A DNA stretch of 64,000 nucleotides, from contig NZ_CP014578.1 in the NCBI RefSeq assembly GCF_001634365.1, positions 3,720,001 through 3,784,000 on the forward strand. The letters run 5' to 3'. The stretch is from Paraburkholderia phytofirmans OLGA172 (lineage in GTDB: Bacteria > Pseudomonadota > Gammaproteobacteria > Burkholderiales > Burkholderiaceae). The translations under genes were made by a program, and so were the position numbers. This document shows, one piece after another, positions 61,635 to 64,000 of this stretch. How positions within the stretch are numbered: position 1 is the stretch's first letter; each line of letters begins with the position of its first letter. The notes under the pieces were generated by a model, which ran no database searches, was not told the origin of the DNA, and saw only the letters and a program-made list of their open reading frames with translations.

Positions 61635-61892
61635 CGGAGTCTGATTTTGTGCTCATCGCTGAAGGCCGCTTTCCATCTGTGCGCACGTCTGACGCGTGCA
61701 ACCGGCCATTTAGTGACCTTCGCGACCGATGCCTGGATGTCTGAAGTTCGGCGCAAGACAGCCAATCCGGGCGCGTAGCGTGCTTCCCATTGCACGCTAG
61801 CTGCGCTGTCTATGAATCGATGACCCTCAAACTTTGTGCGCGCCCTTGTCACCGATCGGCTTCTTTGCTGACCCCGCCTCCGATCAAACTTG

Positions 61893-63995
61893 CTATACGG
61901 GCAACTTGCGGGAGGTGTGGGAAACGGCTAGAAAGCGGCGCAAGCAGTTCTCGACGATTTGCGAGACGTCGTTGTCGTAACTGGCGTTGTAAAGACTTCC
62001 GAGAAACGAGATAGAGCCGACTGCGAATAGTCCGCCGCCGTTCGGGCCGAAGCCGCAGATCATGTGGGCTCGAATACCGCTGTGCACTCTAGGTTTGCCG
62101 ACCATTCGATTGAAGAGAAGCTCCTCGGGAACGGTCACGAAACTGGCGTCGTGATTGTCGGAGTACGCGACCACACTCACATAGGCGGGCGTACCGAGGT
62201 CGGTCGCAGTTTGATCAATTTCGAAGCCCGCAGCGCCGCCGCCAGACAAGCCGAAGTTTCCAAACAGTTCTCCCGCGCCCGCTTTAACCCCCATGAACAG
62301 CCAGGCATATTCGGTGGCAAAGGAGGCAGGTGTGCGGCGATAGAATGTGCCCCGAAAATCTCCCTCCGCTGTAAATCCGACTCCCGCAACTTTTTGCGGC
62401 GGCAATCCGTTTCGACGCCACATACCCCCGTACTCGCCGTCCAGCTGGTTATAGTACTCACCCGGCTGACTTTCCCATACCCGCATGCCGGCCTCGGCTC
62501 GACGAATTTCAAGCAGATGTGGCGCCGATGCGGTGCGCCCGATCTTCCAGTAGAACCCGTTTCCTCCAAGATACATCAGGCTTCCGCCCGCGGACCGGTA
62601 GGCCAGGAGCGCGCCCAGCATTCGGCGTGTATGGTATTCCGGGTGCGATCCGGTTAGGACAACGTCGTAGTGCTTCAACGCGTCCACGCCTCGCTTATCA
62701 AGATCCTCGTCGGTAACGACGTCAAATTCAAACCCCTTTTCCCTTAACCAGTTGGTCAGATGAGAGTCTGCGGAAAAGTGGCGCAGGCCCGATCCATGCT
62801 CGTCAAGGAACGTCAGATAGCCTGGACGCATGGTGAGAATCGGACGCAAGCGGGAGGAGAGGCTTATACCTGAACCATCGCTGTGATAGTTGTACGTTGA
62901 TGTGCCAAATGAGGTTACGACGTCCGGGTTGTGGGGATACGCCCCCCATGCTTCCACGCGAGCAGCAAGCGCCCCCGAAAAATTTCCTCGGGCGTTGTTG
63001 GCGTAGGCGAGGTAAGTCAGTGTGGGCGCGAGGAACGCGATACGCGCATGTTTTCCCTCCGACGCAACCGTGACGTAAAACGGGATTGTGTCGGCTCCTT
63101 CTCCATTGTCCACGCGCAATCCATAGACACCCGATGCCATGTCGGCCGGGATCTTCAGATGTACCGACGTTTGCCAGCCACAGTCCGACAGGTCATCAGA
63201 GTGGAACCGGATCGCGGCGTATTCCTCTGGCGCATGCTTCCAGTCCATCTCCTGTCCGCTCCACCGCGACGACCGAACTGCCCTCATTGGTGCGTTCACA
63301 AGCGTCAATGGCGCGTCGCTATCAAGCCAGTTCGGTACGCTCGTGTGAGCGAGCGTTGGCGTGAAGTCCCAATGCGCCAACAGGGTGCCCTCGTGCCGAT
63401 CGCCGCTTGCGTCGCTGGTGGCCGCGCGCAATTCCGGGCTTTCGATGAAGCCGTTGAAAGCATCCTCCGGGTGTCCTTTCCATATAGCCGCAAAACACAC
63501 GGTTGTAGCGCCGAGCGCGATAACGGAGAACGGTGCGTCAAATTCCACCACGTTTCTGAATGCCTCTTCGCGCGAGTTTGTACCTGAGCTGATTGCCTGA
63601 ATGCGGCCGCCACGATCGAACGATATGTGCAAATTTGTCCACAGATCGGCGGCGACAGCTATGCCTGTGGCGATCTGTTCCCCTGTCGCGAGGCTCTGGA
63701 AAACGAGTTCGCCGCAATTGAGAGCAATCGCTACACCATGCTTCCCATCGTGGTTCTGAAGAGCGACCAATGTTTGAAGGGAGGCGTCCTCAAGCGTGGG
63801 CTGAACCGTCAGGTCGAGCTTGACGCGCTGAATGTCCTCCAGAAGCGGCATTGCGCCGTAAGCGCAGGAGCCGGGAAACACTGGCTGCTCCTGTCCCGGG
63901 TAGGTGCTTTCCAGCTGGACATCGATCGGGACCAGCTTCATCCCGGGCCCGTTCGGGTTTGGGTCACAACAATCTATGCGCTCAACGGTCGCCAT
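61893..63995 (-). CDS. N,N-dimethylformamidase large-subunit-like protein
   Basis: 700 residues from the ATG at 63995; the true start might lie beyond the window edge. The C-terminal half matches the large (beta) subunit of N,N-dimethylformamidase: AFLAPTLTYLAYANNARGN, WLREKGFEFDVVTDEDLDKRGVDALKHYDVVLTGSHPEYHTRRMLGALLAYRSAGGSLMYLGGNGFYW, and VWESQPGEYYNQLDGEYGGMWRRNGLPPQKVAGVGFTAEGDFRGTFYRR. The N-terminal part (about 60-190) resembles a LamG-type beta-sandwich domain as in DMFase. In that enzyme a mononuclear iron is bound by two Tyr and one Glu; the SHPEYHT segment could contain such ligands, but I have not verified the positions. Its small subunit is not in view, so the substrate (an amide or another C-N bond) remains unknown. 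Confidence 0.8.
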   Translation of the reverse strand: MATVERIDCCDPNPNGPGMKLVPIDVQLESTYPGQEQPVFPGSCAYGAMPLLEDIQRVKLDLTVQPTLEDASLQTLVALQNHDGKHGVAIALNCGELVFQSLATGEQIATGIAVAADLWTNLHISFDRGGRIQAISSGTNSREEAFRNVVEFDAPFSVIALGATTVCFAAIWKGHPEDAFNGFIESPELRAATSDASGDRHEGTLLAHWDFTPTLAHTSVPNWLDSDAPLTLVNAPMRAVRSSRWSGQEMDWKHAPEEYAAIRFHSDDLSDCGWQTSVHLKIPADMASGVYGLRVDNGEGADTIPFYVTVASEGKHARIAFLAPTLTYLAYANNARGNFSGALAARVEAWGAYPHNPDVVTSFGTSTYNYHSDGSGISLSSRLRPILTMRPGYLTFLDEHGSGLRHFSADSHLTNWLREKGFEFDVVTDEDLDKRGVDALKHYDVVLTGSHPEYHTRRMLGALLAYRSAGGSLMYLGGNGFYWKIGRTASAPHLLEIRRAEAGMRVWESQPGEYYNQLDGEYGGMWRRNGLPPQKVAGVGFTAEGDFRGTFYRRTPASFATEYAWLFMGVKAGAGELFGNFGLSGGGAAGFEIDQTATDLGTPAYVSVVAYSDNHDASFVTVPEELLFNRMVGKPRVHSGIRAHMICGFGPNGGGLFAVGSISFLGSLYNASYDNDVSQIVENCLRRFLAVSHTSRKLPV

Positions 63996-64000
63996 AAAAG

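Overview
The window looks like part of the main chromosome of a Paraburkholderia or close Burkholderiaceae relative. It is GC-rich, and it carries conserved housekeeping blocks in the style of that family: radC–rpmB–rpmG, nadB against nadC/nadA, ribF–ileS–lspA–coaBC–dut, clpS–clpA next to a cold-shock gene, icd, and an EF-G copy. Secreted proteins rich in Ala and Pro are also present. The species assignment is an inference from protein sequence and gene order.

Layout. 0–17.7 kb is core: DNA repair (radC, cut by the window edge), two ribosomal proteins, NAD de novo synthesis, a membrane fatty-acid desaturase, an MscS-type channel, rsmB-like/purN, ribF, ileS–lspA, coaBC, a luciferase-like oxidoreductase and dut. 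18.3–20.8 kb holds a large protein of unknown function with a glycosidase-like C-terminal half. 20.9–24.4 kb holds clpA/clpS and cspA. A small glycosyltransferase-like gene (24.6–25.4 kb) precedes a genomic island of about 10 kb (25.78–35.85 kb). The island has 33-bp imperfect direct repeats at its ends, a tyrosine integrase, an AlpA-type regulator, an Ash/Icd-like ORF with a terminator inside it, a TOPRIM/DUF927 primase-helicase, an origin-like array of TTGGCGG repeats, and a cargo of mostly unrecognised small genes partly framed by a 39-bp inverted repeat. It resembles a P4-type satellite or a small integrative element inserted downstream of icd.

36–48.8 kb returns to core and transport functions: icd, an RluE-like pseudouridine synthase, small secreted proteins, an EF-G, a cupin, and a complete peptide/nickel-type ABC importer whose two ATPases are fused in one chain. 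49–60.9 kb is accessory metabolism and regulation: a Rap1a-like secreted protein, an aldo/keto reductase, a GntR/UTRA regulator, a CaiB-type CoA-transferase divergent from a citrate synthase carrying an N-terminal DNA-binding domain, a MocR-type regulator divergent from a DUF2917 gene, a degenerate EAL protein, a NYN/OST-HTH protein and a glycine-zipper lipoprotein. The right end has a truncated integrase remnant and a gene like the N,N-dimethylformamidase large subunit.

The most unusual signals are the citrate-synthase/DNA-binding fusion with three inverted AATCAA/TTGATT motifs in its divergent promoter, and the island's replication and immunity region, where an intrinsic terminator lies inside a putative coding region between the regulator and the primase, as in phage P4 CI RNA immunity.
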